DNA from: CAXTSE01 sp035554115 | GTDB lineage: Bacteria > Actinomycetota > Actinomycetes > Actinomycetales > Microbacteriaceae | Direction of reading: 5' to 3' | NCBI GenBank assembly: GCA_035554115.1 | Contig: DATMIW010000039.1 | Location: 1 to 14,960 of the forward strand | Length of the DNA stretch: 14,960 nucleotides | Shown here: positions 6,488-13,138 of the stretch, one piece after another | How the letters are laid out: each line of letters opens with the position of its first letter | Position numbering within the stretch: the stretch's first letter is position 1 | Made by a program: the position numbers and the translations under genes | The notes under the pieces: generated by a model | What the model saw: the letters and a program-made list of their open reading frames with translations, nothing else | Databases searched by the model: none | Told to the model about the DNA's origin: nothing

Positions 6488-6555
6488 GGCAGGCTCCTCG
6501 GGGTGGCGGGTTTGGCGGCAGGTTTCGACGGTCTCGACGGCCCGCATCCACCCTC

Positions 6556-6586
6556 AGCCTAAGACGGCGCGCCGTGTATCTGTCCA
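6556..6586 (-). promoter_or_regulatory. Candidate promoter with palindrome in a 19-base spacer
   Basis: On the minus strand TGGACA (6586-6581, 5 of 6 to TTGACA) and TAGGCT (6561-6556) are separated by 19 bases. The perfect 12-bp palindrome ACGGCGCGCCGT (6564-6575) lies inside the spacer. This layout resembles MerR-family promoters, which include copper-responsive CueR. No regulator gene is in the window, and such palindromes also occur by chance in GC-rich DNA. Confidence 0.35.
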
Positions 6587-6593
6587 CACGATG

Positions 6594-6623
6594 CCGACCC
6601 ACGTCGGCGGAACGGGTTAGGCT
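6594..6623 (+). promoter_or_regulatory. Candidate clpX promoter (-10 TAGGCT)
   Basis: TTAGGCT occurs at 6617-6623, the same heptamer as the divergent -10 at 6561-6555 on the other strand. CCGACC at 6594-6599 with an 18-base spacer is a weak -35. This would give a clpX leader of roughly 60 bases. Confidence 0.35.
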
Positions 6624-6631
6624 CGGGAACA

Positions 6632-6678
6632 CCCACCGGGTAATGGCCCACCGGATATGGCCCCGGATCGCCCACCGG
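6632..6678 (+). repeat. Three direct CCCACCGG repeats in the clpX leader
   Basis: CCCACCGG occurs at 6632-6639, 6647-6654 and 6671-6678, with starts 15 and 24 bases apart. The last copy is three bases from the ribosome binding site AAGGAG (6681-6686). It may be a protein- or RNA-level regulatory site, or a small expansion. Confidence 0.5.
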
Positions 6679-6691
6679 AGAAGGAGCAAGG

Positions 6692-7969
6692 ATGGCCCGC
6701 ATCGGAGAGAGTGCCGACCTGCTCAAATGCTCGTTCTGTGGCAAGAGCCAGAAGCAGGTGCAGCAGCTGATCGCCGGTCCCGGCGTGTACATCTGCGACG
6801 AATGCGTCGAATTGTGCAACGAGATCATCGAAGAACGCCTGGCTGAGGCCGGCGAAGAGGTGTCGAGCGAATTCGACCTCCCGAAGCCGAAAGAGATCTT
6901 CTCCTTCCTCGAGGAATACGTCATTGGTCAGGAGCCTGCGAAGAAGGCTCTCTCGGTCGCCGTCTATAACCACTACAAGCGCATCCGTGCCCGCTCAACG
7001 CTGAGCGCCGCAGAAACCGTGATCGACGATGTCGAGATCGCGAAGAGCAATATCCTGCTGATCGGCCCGACCGGATGCGGTAAGACCTACCTCGCGCAAA
7101 CTCTTGCTAAGCGCCTCAATGTTCCTTTCGCGGTCGCCGATGCTACAGCCCTCACCGAGGCGGGCTATGTCGGAGAGGACGTCGAAAACATCCTGTTGAA
7201 GCTCATTCAGGCCGCCGACTACGACGTGAAACGCGCTGAGACGGGCATCATCTACATCGACGAGGTCGACAAGATCGCCCGCAAGGCCGAAAACCCGTCG
7301 ATTACCCGCGATGTGTCCGGCGAGGGTGTGCAGCAGGCACTGCTGAAGATTCTCGAAGGCACTGTCGCCTCGGTTCCCCCGCAGGGTGGCCGCAAGCATC
7401 CGCATCAAGAGTTCATCCAGATCGACACGACGAACGTGCTGTTCATCGTCGCCGGCGCGTTCGCGGGGCTGGAAGAGATCATCTCGGCTCGCGTGGGTCG
7501 TCGCGGGATCGGGTTTGGAGCTCCCCTTCACTCCAAGCGCGACGACAACACCCTGTTCAGCGAGGTGCTGCCGGAAGACCTCCACAAATTTGGTCTCATC
7601 CCCGAGTTCATCGGGCGTCTGCCTGTTGTCACCACCGTGTCGCCGCTCGACCAGGATGCGCTCATGCAGATTCTGACCGAGCCGAAGAACGCTCTTGTGC
7701 GTCAATACCAGCGCATGTTGGAGCTTGACGGTGTCGAGCTCGAATTCGAGCACGAGGCGCTCATCGCCATTGCGGATCTGGCCAAGCTGCGTCAGACCGG
7801 CGCGCGTGGTCTTCGCGCGATCCTCGAGGAGGTGCTCGGCCCGATCATGTTCGAGATCCCGTCGAGTGACGAGGTCGCACGGGTGGTTGTCACCCGCGAC
7901 GTCGTGCTCGACAATGCGGCCCCGACGATTGTGCCGCGCGAGGTCGAGCGGCACGACAAGAGCGCGTAG
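6692..7969 (+). CDS. clpX: ATP-dependent Clp protease ATP-binding subunit ClpX
   Basis: ClpX is the hexameric AAA+ unfoldase that feeds tagged proteins to ClpP1P2. The 425-residue product has the N-terminal C4 zinc domain (C13, C16, C35, C38), Walker A GPTGCGKT (125-132), pore loop GYVGED (158-163), Walker B IIYIDE (186-191), RKH loop (234-236), the IGFG loop (273-276) that docks ClpP, and the sensor-2 GARGLRAILEE region near the C-terminus. The ATG follows AAGGAG by 5 bases. The length is normal and all key residues are present. It is separated from clpP2 by the opposite-strand copper group, so it must use its own promoter. Confidence 0.98.
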   Translation: MARIGESADLLKCSFCGKSQKQVQQLIAGPGVYICDECVELCNEIIEERLAEAGEEVSSEFDLPKPKEIFSFLEEYVIGQEPAKKALSVAVYNHYKRIRARSTLSAAETVIDDVEIAKSNILLIGPTGCGKTYLAQTLAKRLNVPFAVADATALTEAGYVGEDVENILLKLIQAADYDVKRAETGIIYIDEVDKIARKAENPSITRDVSGEGVQQALLKILEGTVASVPPQGGRKHPHQEFIQIDTTNVLFIVAGAFAGLEEIISARVGRRGIGFGAPLHSKRDDNTLFSEVLPEDLHKFGLIPEFIGRLPVVTTVSPLDQDALMQILTEPKNALVRQYQRMLELDGVELEFEHEALIAIADLAKLRQTGARGLRAILEEVLGPIMFEIPSSDEVARVVVTRDVVLDNAAPTIVPREVERHDKSA

Positions 7970-8027
7970 TCCTCGGCAGTTCTCGCCGACGACCCCGCGC
8001 AACCGGGCACGTATGTATCGTCGGAGC

Positions 8028-8837
8028 ATGCCTGATCAGCCGCCGCCGAAAGAGCATTACACCCACGGCCACCATCCGAGCGTTCTGCGTTCGCACACCT
8101 GGCGCACTATCGACAACTCCGCGGCTTACCTCGCGCCGCAGCTCGAACCGGGGCAATCGCTGCTCGACGTCGGATGCGGTCCGGGCACCATCACTGTGGA
8201 ATTCGCCGACCGTCTCGCGCCCGGTCGAGTCGTGGGGCTGGATGCCGCGGCCGAGATTGTCGCGAAAGCCACCGCCGATTTCGTGCGCCCCAACCTCGAG
8301 TTCCTGGTCGGCAACGCCTATGACCTGCCTTTCGATGACGACACATTCGATGTTGTGCACGCCCATCAGACCCTTCAGCATGTTGCCGAACCGGTACGGA
8401 TGCTGCGCGAACTGCGTCGCGTGACCAAGCCGGGCGGCATTGTGGCGGCCCGCGACGTGGACTATGCGGGCATCATCTGGTTCCCCGAACTGCCGGGACT
8501 CACCTTGTGGCTCGAGCTGTACGAGCGCGTTCATCGCAGCAACGGCGGCGAACCGGACGCGGGGCGGCGTTTGAAGGCCTGGGCGCTGGAAGCGGGGTTC
8601 GAGATTGTGGTGAGCTCGGCATCCGTCTGGAATTTCTCGGATGAGACTGACCGAGCCTGGTGGGGCGGCATGTGGGCCGACCGGGTGTTGCAGTCCGCGT
8701 TCGCGAATGACGCGCTCGATAAGGGGCTTGCCACACAGGACGAATTGGATGAGATCAGCCGCACCTGGCGTGAATGGGCGGCCACCGAGGCGGGCTGGAT
8801 CGCGATGCCGCACGGGGAGATCCTCGCGCGCGCATAG
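8028..8837 (+). CDS. Class I SAM-dependent methyltransferase (UbiE/Methyltransf_11 type)
   Basis: The 269-residue product has SAM-binding motif I LLDVGCGPGT (45-54), the acidic loop VGLDAA (69-74), motif II NAYDLPFDDDTFDVV (96-110) and motif III-like LRRVTKPGGIVAARDV (129-144). The substrate is unknown; close relatives are annotated as small-molecule methyltransferases. The N-terminus is His-rich (HYTHGHH, 10-16). ATG 8028 matches the family start. GGAG ends only one base before it, too close for normal use, while TATGTA (8012-8017) or TATCGT (8016-8021) could be a -10, so a leaderless message is possible. An upstream in-frame ATG at 8013 adds five residues. It lies 58 bases after clpX. Confidence 0.9.
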   Translation: MPDQPPPKEHYTHGHHPSVLRSHTWRTIDNSAAYLAPQLEPGQSLLDVGCGPGTITVEFADRLAPGRVVGLDAAAEIVAKATADFVRPNLEFLVGNAYDLPFDDDTFDVVHAHQTLQHVAEPVRMLRELRRVTKPGGIVAARDVDYAGIIWFPELPGLTLWLELYERVHRSNGGEPDAGRRLKAWALEAGFEIVVSSASVWNFSDETDRAWWGGMWADRVLQSAFANDALDKGLATQDELDEISRTWREWAATEAGWIAMPHGEILARA

Positions 8838-8842
8838 TGCCC

Positions 8843-8952
8843 ACTGATTGAGCCGCACTGATTGAGCCGCACTGATCGAGCCTGTCGATCGAGCCTGTTG
8901 ACCGAGCCTGTCGAGATCTCGGTGTGGGGGTCTCGACAGGCTCGACCGGCGG
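8843..8952. repeat. Repeat array with a 14-bp hairpin
   Basis: Two exact copies of ACTGATTGAGCCGC (8843-8870) run into three related 13-14-base units ending CGAGCCTG (8871-8910). A short-form dispersed repeat in inverted orientation follows at 8929-8952. CGAGCCTGTCGAGA (8903-8916) and TCTCGACAGGCTCG (8931-8944) pair perfectly over 14 bp around a 14-base loop. The array fills the gap between the methyltransferase and the monooxygenase and may end transcription of the former, although no T-run follows. Confidence 0.8.
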
Positions 8953-8974
8953 TATTTCGCTGAGCCAGTGGAAT

Positions 8975-10027
8975 GTGGCGCCGACCGCACCGGTTGACCC
9001 GAAGGTGGCATCCTCTGTTCCCCTGTCGGTTCTCGACCTCGCTTCGGTGTACGACGGCGGGTCGCATGCAGGGGCTCTGGCCGACACACTGATAGTGGCG
9101 CGTGAGGCCGACAGGCTGGGATATCGGCGTTTCTGGGTGGCCGAGCACCACGGCATGCCCGCGGTGGCCAGCTCGTCGCCGGCGGTACTCCTCGCTGCCG
9201 TCGCCGCCGTGACCACGAATATCCGGATCGGGTCGGGCGGGGTGATGCTCCCGAACCATTCCTCGCTGATCGTCGCCGAACAGTTCGGGACCCTGGTTGC
9301 ACTTTATGGAGATCGCGTCGACCTGGGGCTGGGGCGCGCTCCCGGTACGGACGGCGTCGTCATGGCGAAGATCCGTCGCGGTGGAATTGCCGAAAGCGCG
9401 GACGATTTCCCGCAGCAGCTCAGCGAGCTGCTCGCCTATTTCGGCAGCATTCCGGCACTTGACACGGGTGAGGGATCCCGCATCCTGGCAATTCCGGGCA
9501 TGGGGGATGCGCCGCAGCTGTGGTTGCTCGGGTCCAGTGACTTCAGTGCCCGGCTCGCTGGCCGTTTGGGACTACGGTTCGCCTTTGCCCACCATTTCGG
9601 TGGCGGGGCTGGCGGAGTTAGCGGGAGCAACACCCCGCTCGTTTTCGACCTCTATCGCCGCAGCTTCCGACCGTCGGCCCTCATGACTGAGCCGCACGCA
9701 ATGGTGTCGGCGACGACTCTTGTGGCCGACGATGCCGCCGAGGCGCGACGATTGCTGTTGCCGCATGCGCTCATGATGCTGCGGCTGAGGTCCGGGCTGC
9801 GACCGGGTCGCGTGCCCTCGTTGGCCGAAGCTGAAAGCTACGAGTGGACCCCGCGCGACAATGCCTTCGTCGATCAGACTGTGGCGTCGCAGGCGATTGG
9901 TGATGTGGCTCATGTGCGCGCCCGCATCGACGCTCTCGCGGCGGAAACGGGGGCAGATGAGTTCCTCGTCGTGCCGCAAGGGCCGAGCGTCGAGACTCGT
10001 CTGCGGACCGTGCGGGAACTGGGTTAG
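8975..10027 (+). CDS. Luciferase-like monooxygenase family protein (LLM class flavin-dependent)
   Basis: From GTG 8975 the product has 350 residues with the family's N-terminal PLSVLDLA, RRFWVAEHHGMP (51-62), SGGVMLPNHSS (87-97) and DLGLGRAPGTDG (116-127), typical of the YhbW-like LLM group that uses FMN or F420. The substrate is unknown. The start is uncertain: the frame is open back to a GTG at 8924 inside the repeat array, which I reject. GTG 8975 has only a weak AGTGGA ahead of it, and GTG 9005 (MASSVPLSVLDL) fits the family N-terminus best but has no ribosome binding site. It converges on the valS unit across a simple-repeat gap. Confidence 0.9.
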   Translation: MAPTAPVDPKVASSVPLSVLDLASVYDGGSHAGALADTLIVAREADRLGYRRFWVAEHHGMPAVASSSPAVLLAAVAAVTTNIRIGSGGVMLPNHSSLIVAEQFGTLVALYGDRVDLGLGRAPGTDGVVMAKIRRGGIAESADDFPQQLSELLAYFGSIPALDTGEGSRILAIPGMGDAPQLWLLGSSDFSARLAGRLGLRFAFAHHFGGGAGGVSGSNTPLVFDLYRRSFRPSALMTEPHAMVSATTLVADDAAEARRLLLPHALMMLRLRSGLRPGRVPSLAEAESYEWTPRDNAFVDQTVASQAIGDVAHVRARIDALAAETGADEFLVVPQGPSVETRLRTVRELG

Positions 10028-10046
10028 CTGCAGGCCAGCTACTCTG

Positions 10047-10122
10047 CCCAGCTGCTCAGCTGCTCAGCTGCCCAGCTGCCCAGCTGCCCAGCTGCCCAGC
10101 TGCTTAGCTCAGCTGCCCAGCT
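10047..10122. repeat. 8-bp tandem repeat (C[C/T]CAGCTG)n
   Basis: Seven contiguous units read CCCAGCTG or CTCAGCTG from 10047 to 10102, followed by a degenerate tail containing CAGCTG again. Each unit contains the self-complementary hexamer CAGCTG, so transcripts from either strand can form many alternative stems. It lies in the 140-base gap between convergent genes and may act as a bidirectional terminator or be a variable-number repeat. Confidence 0.9.
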
Positions 10123-10167
10123 CAGCCCTCAGTTCGGCTACGCAGCCCAGCTACTCTTCCCCTGGAC

Positions 10168-10404
10168 TCAGTCCGTCGGCTCCTCGATCACGGCTTTGCC
10201 GTCGTATCCGAGCCGGACGATGGTGCCGTCGTCGAGCTCGGCGATCGGTCGTTGCTCAAGGAAAGTCAAAGTCCAGCGCCAGGTGCTCGCGTCGACCCCC
10301 GCCGTTTCCAGATCCGCTTCGACAGACGCGATCGCCACAGCCAGCACCTCAGGCACTCGCGACGGAGGTTCGGCGCCGACCGTCCAGCGGGTTCCGAGCT
10401 GCAT
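10168..10404 (-). CDS. Conserved hypothetical protein, 78 aa, coupled to valS
   Basis: No family is recognised. The 78-residue soluble, acidic product has MQLGTRWTVGAEPPSRVPEVL at its N-terminus, a TWRWTLTFLEQRPIAELDDG core (41-60) and a short acidic tail. Its ATG overlaps the valS TAA by one base (TAATG), a strong sign of translational coupling, so it would be made together with ValRS. Codon use resembles valS. Its function is unknown. Confidence 0.8.
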   Translation of the reverse strand: MQLGTRWTVGAEPPSRVPEVLAVAIASVEADLETAGVDASTWRWTLTFLEQRPIAELDDGTIVRLGYDGKAVIEEPTD

Positions 10405-13079
10405 TAGGCCACCGGCGTTTCGTCGAGCACGATGTCGGTCACGGTGACTTCGTCGGCTGCAATCAGCGAGAGTTCGGCGATGCGTCCGACAGCTTTCAAA
10501 TCTTCGAGAGCCTCAGCCACAATCGCCGGGCCCGCCAGCGTTGCCGACAGCACGCCCGTCTTCTGAGACGCTTTGGCATCCGTCTTCGCGCGTCGGATAC
10601 CGATGAGCGCTGCGCTCGCCGCGGGCAGGACTCCGCGGGGTCCGCCCGCGAATGCCAGCTCGTCAACGACCGGCCATGCCGCTGTATGAACGGAGTCGCT
10701 ATGAGTCCAGCTCCATACTTCGTCGCTCGCGAAAGGGATCACCGGGGCCAGCAAGCGCACCAGCACGTCGATCGCCTTCCGCAGAGCTGTCACCGAGCTG
10801 GCGTCACCGGTATAGGCGCGCTCTTTGACGAGCTCCAGGTAGTCGTCGCAGAACGTCCAGAAGAACTGCTCGGTCACCTCGAGGGCGCGTGCGTGGTCGT
10901 AGTCGCGGTAGGCAGTGGTGGCCTGGGCGACGACGCGGGAGAGTTCGGCGAGCATGTCGATGTCGAGCGGGTTGGTGATGACGGTGTCGAGATGGGTCTC
11001 GGCAGGCTCGACCGACGGAGGGGTCTCGACCGAAGAACGGGTCTCGACAGGCTCGACCGACGGCATGGACAGCACGAACTTGGCGGCGTTGAGCACTTTG
11101 ATCGCCAGGCGCCGCCCGATCTTCATCTGTTTCGGGTTTTGCGGATCGAAGGATGCGTCGGTGCCCAGGCGACTGGACGCGGCCCAATAGCGCACGGCAT
11201 CCGAGCCGTGTTCCTCGAGCATGGCTGCCGGGGTGACGACATTGCCCTTGGACTTCGACATCTTTTTGCGGTCGGGGTCGACGATGAAACCTGAGATGCC
11301 CGCGTTGTGCCACGGCACCCTGCCGTGTTCCAACTCGGCCCGCAGCACTGTGGAGAACAACCAGGTGCGGATGATGTCTTGGCCCTGGGACCGCAGCGAA
11401 TATGGGAACACCAGGTGGAACAGCTCGTCATCGACGCCCCAGCCGCCCGCGATCTGTGGGGTCAGACTCGAGGTGGCCCAGGTGTCCATAATGTCGTGTT
11501 CGCCAACGAAGCCGTTGGGCTGATTGCGCTGGTCTTCTGTATAGCCGGGGGCCGGATCCGATGACGGGTCGACCGGCAGATTCGTCTCCCCGGGCACAAT
11601 CGGCTCATGATGCAGCGGTTCGCCGTAGGCGTCGAGGGGGTACCACACGGGGATCGGCACACCAAAGAAGCGCTGTCGCGAGACGAGCCAGTCGCCGGTG
11701 AGGCCGCCGACCCAGTTTTCGTAGCGCACGCGCATGAAGTCGGGGTGGAAGTCGATGCTGCGACCTGCCTCGATCAGACGGTCGCGCAGGGCCTCGTCGC
11801 GAGCTCCGTTGCTGATGTACCACTGGCGAGTGGCGACGATTTCGAGCGGCTTGTCGCCCTTTTCGAAGAATTTGACCGGATGCGTGATCGGCTTCGGTTC
11901 GCCGATCAGCGCGCCCGTCTCTCGCAGCAGTTCAACTGTGCGAGCCTTCGCGCTGAAAACCGTCTTGCCTGCCAGCTCGGCGTAGATGGCGCGCCCTGCG
12001 TCGCTGAACAGCTCTGCGGCGGGGGCTTCCGCGAGCAGTCGCCCATCTTTGCCGATGATGGCGCGGGTAGGCAGGTCGAGTTCGCGCCACCAGACCACAT
12101 CCGTCACGTCGCCGAAGGTGCAGATCATGGCGATGCCCGATCCTTTATCTTTCTGCGCGAGATGGTGCGCGAGCACGGGCACTTCGACGCCGAAGAGGGG
12201 GGTTGTGACGGTGGTGCCGAACAGGGCTTGGTAGCGCTCGTCATCCGGATGCGCAACGAGCGCCACACAGGCGGCCAGCAGTTCCGGCCGTGTGGTTTCG
12301 ATCTCGACGGCGCCCGACCCGTCCACCCCGCCGGCGGCGCTGGCAAAGCTCACGCGGTGGTAGGCGCCGGGTTGGTCTTTGTCTTCCAGTTCTGCTTGGG
12401 CGACGGCAGTGCGGAATGTGACATCCCACAATGTGGGTGCGTCGGCCTGGTACGCCTCCCCACGGGCCAAATTGCGGAGGAATGCCCGCTGGGCGGCGAT
12501 CTGCGCCTCATGGCCGATGGTGCGGTAGCTGAGGGACCAGTCGACGCTCAGGCCGAGGTCGCGCCAGAGGGCCTCGAATTGCTTCTCATCTTCGACCGTG
12601 AGGCGTTCGCACAGCTCGATGAAGTTGCGGCGTGAGACGGGGACCTGGTCGGCGGCCTTGCTCGATGCGCCGGAACCGTCAGAATTCGCGCCGCCTTCGA
12701 GGGGTGGTTTGTAGTCTTCGATGTAGGGGAGTGTCGGGTCGCATCGCACCCCGAAGTAGTTCTGCACCCGACGCTCGGTGGGCAGGCCGTTGTCATCCCA
12801 GCCCATCGGATAGAAGATCTGCTTGCCCGACATCCGGTTGAACCGGGCCGCGAGGTCCATATGCGTGTAGCTGAATACGTGCCCGATGTGGAGGCTGCCG
12901 CTCGCGGTCGGGGGAGGGGTGTCGATGCTGAACACAGCATCCTCGCCTGCGGCGAGTGCGGCCGCGCGGTCGAAGCGGTGTGTTCCCCGCTGCTCCCAGA
13001 TTTCGGCCCATTTGGCTTCGAGGCCTTCGAGGGCGGGCTTCTCGGGAATCGAGGAGCCGGGGTGCTGGGCATCAGGCAC
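10404..13079 (-). CDS. valS: Valine-tRNA ligase (ValRS)
   Basis: ValRS charges tRNA-Val and edits misactivated threonine. The 891-residue class I synthetase has HIGH at 64-67 (GSLHIGHVFSYTH), PMGWDDNGLPTERRVQNYFG (91-110), the CP1 editing region in the middle (ETTRPEL, GSGIAMICTFGD), KMSKS at 606-610 and an anticodon-binding domain. The 'GWDDNGLPTER' type resembles archaeal and rickettsial ValRS. The C-terminus shows no obvious coiled-coil arm like that of E. coli ValRS. GTG 13079 is the start: AGGAAA lies 5 bases upstream. Residues about 673-695 are a translated dispersed-repeat cluster (PSVEPVET...PSVEPAET) between the catalytic and anticodon-binding parts. A Gly/Ser-rich insert lies at about 128-144. 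Confidence 0.97.
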   Translation of the reverse strand: MPDAQHPGSSIPEKPALEGLEAKWAEIWEQRGTHRFDRAAALAAGEDAVFSIDTPPPTASGSLHIGHVFSYTHMDLAARFNRMSGKQIFYPMGWDDNGLPTERRVQNYFGVRCDPTLPYIEDYKPPLEGGANSDGSGASSKAADQVPVSRRNFIELCERLTVEDEKQFEALWRDLGLSVDWSLSYRTIGHEAQIAAQRAFLRNLARGEAYQADAPTLWDVTFRTAVAQAELEDKDQPGAYHRVSFASAAGGVDGSGAVEIETTRPELLAACVALVAHPDDERYQALFGTTVTTPLFGVEVPVLAHHLAQKDKGSGIAMICTFGDVTDVVWWRELDLPTRAIIGKDGRLLAEAPAAELFSDAGRAIYAELAGKTVFSAKARTVELLRETGALIGEPKPITHPVKFFEKGDKPLEIVATRQWYISNGARDEALRDRLIEAGRSIDFHPDFMRVRYENWVGGLTGDWLVSRQRFFGVPIPVWYPLDAYGEPLHHEPIVPGETNLPVDPSSDPAPGYTEDQRNQPNGFVGEHDIMDTWATSSLTPQIAGGWGVDDELFHLVFPYSLRSQGQDIIRTWLFSTVLRAELEHGRVPWHNAGISGFIVDPDRKKMSKSKGNVVTPAAMLEEHGSDAVRYWAASSRLGTDASFDPQNPKQMKIGRRLAIKVLNAAKFVLSMPSVEPVETRSSVETPPSVEPAETHLDTVITNPLDIDMLAELSRVVAQATTAYRDYDHARALEVTEQFFWTFCDDYLELVKERAYTGDASSVTALRKAIDVLVRLLAPVIPFASDEVWSWTHSDSVHTAAWPVVDELAFAGGPRGVLPAASAALIGIRRAKTDAKASQKTGVLSATLAGPAIVAEALEDLKAVGRIAELSLIAADEVTVTDIVLDETPVA
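10995..11063. repeat. Dispersed repeat cluster inside valS coding sequence
   Basis: Two short-form copies (10995-11018 and 11040-11063) surround a partial one (GGTCTCGACC at 11022-11031). The cluster is 69 bases, a multiple of three, and is read in frame on the minus strand as PSVEPVET, SSVET and PSVEPAET. It is the only copy cluster inside a gene in this window. Confidence 0.9.
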
Positions 13080-13138
13080 AGAAATTTCCTATCCGTATAT
13101 GCGGCACCGTGTCGGCGGTGAGGTGCCTGAATGTGGGC

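Noticed and set aside
7973..7989. TCGGC/GCCGA stem after clpX as terminator
   Set aside because: The stem is only 5 bp with no T-run, and it is too weak to call.
8924..8974. GTG 8924 as start of the luciferase-like gene
   Set aside because: It lies within the repeat array, so the added residues (VSTGSTGG...) would be repeat-encoded and precede the conserved family N-terminus by over 30 residues.
7890..9302. Minus-strand frame of 470 codons across the methyltransferase and repeat array
   Set aside because: It is antisense to the methyltransferase and the start of the LLM gene, and its composition is driven by the repeats.
10047..10122. CRISPR array
   Set aside because: The repeats are 8 bp and contiguous with no spacers, so this is a simple tandem repeat.
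11607..12635. Long plus-strand open frame (342 codons) opposite valS
   Set aside because: It is fully antisense to valS, whose motifs are unmistakable. Long antisense frames are common in GC-rich coding DNA, and the product has no recognisable domain.
13080..13138. T-box riboswitch upstream of valS
   Set aside because: The 59-base gap is too short and shows no specifier loop, T-box sequence or terminator stem.
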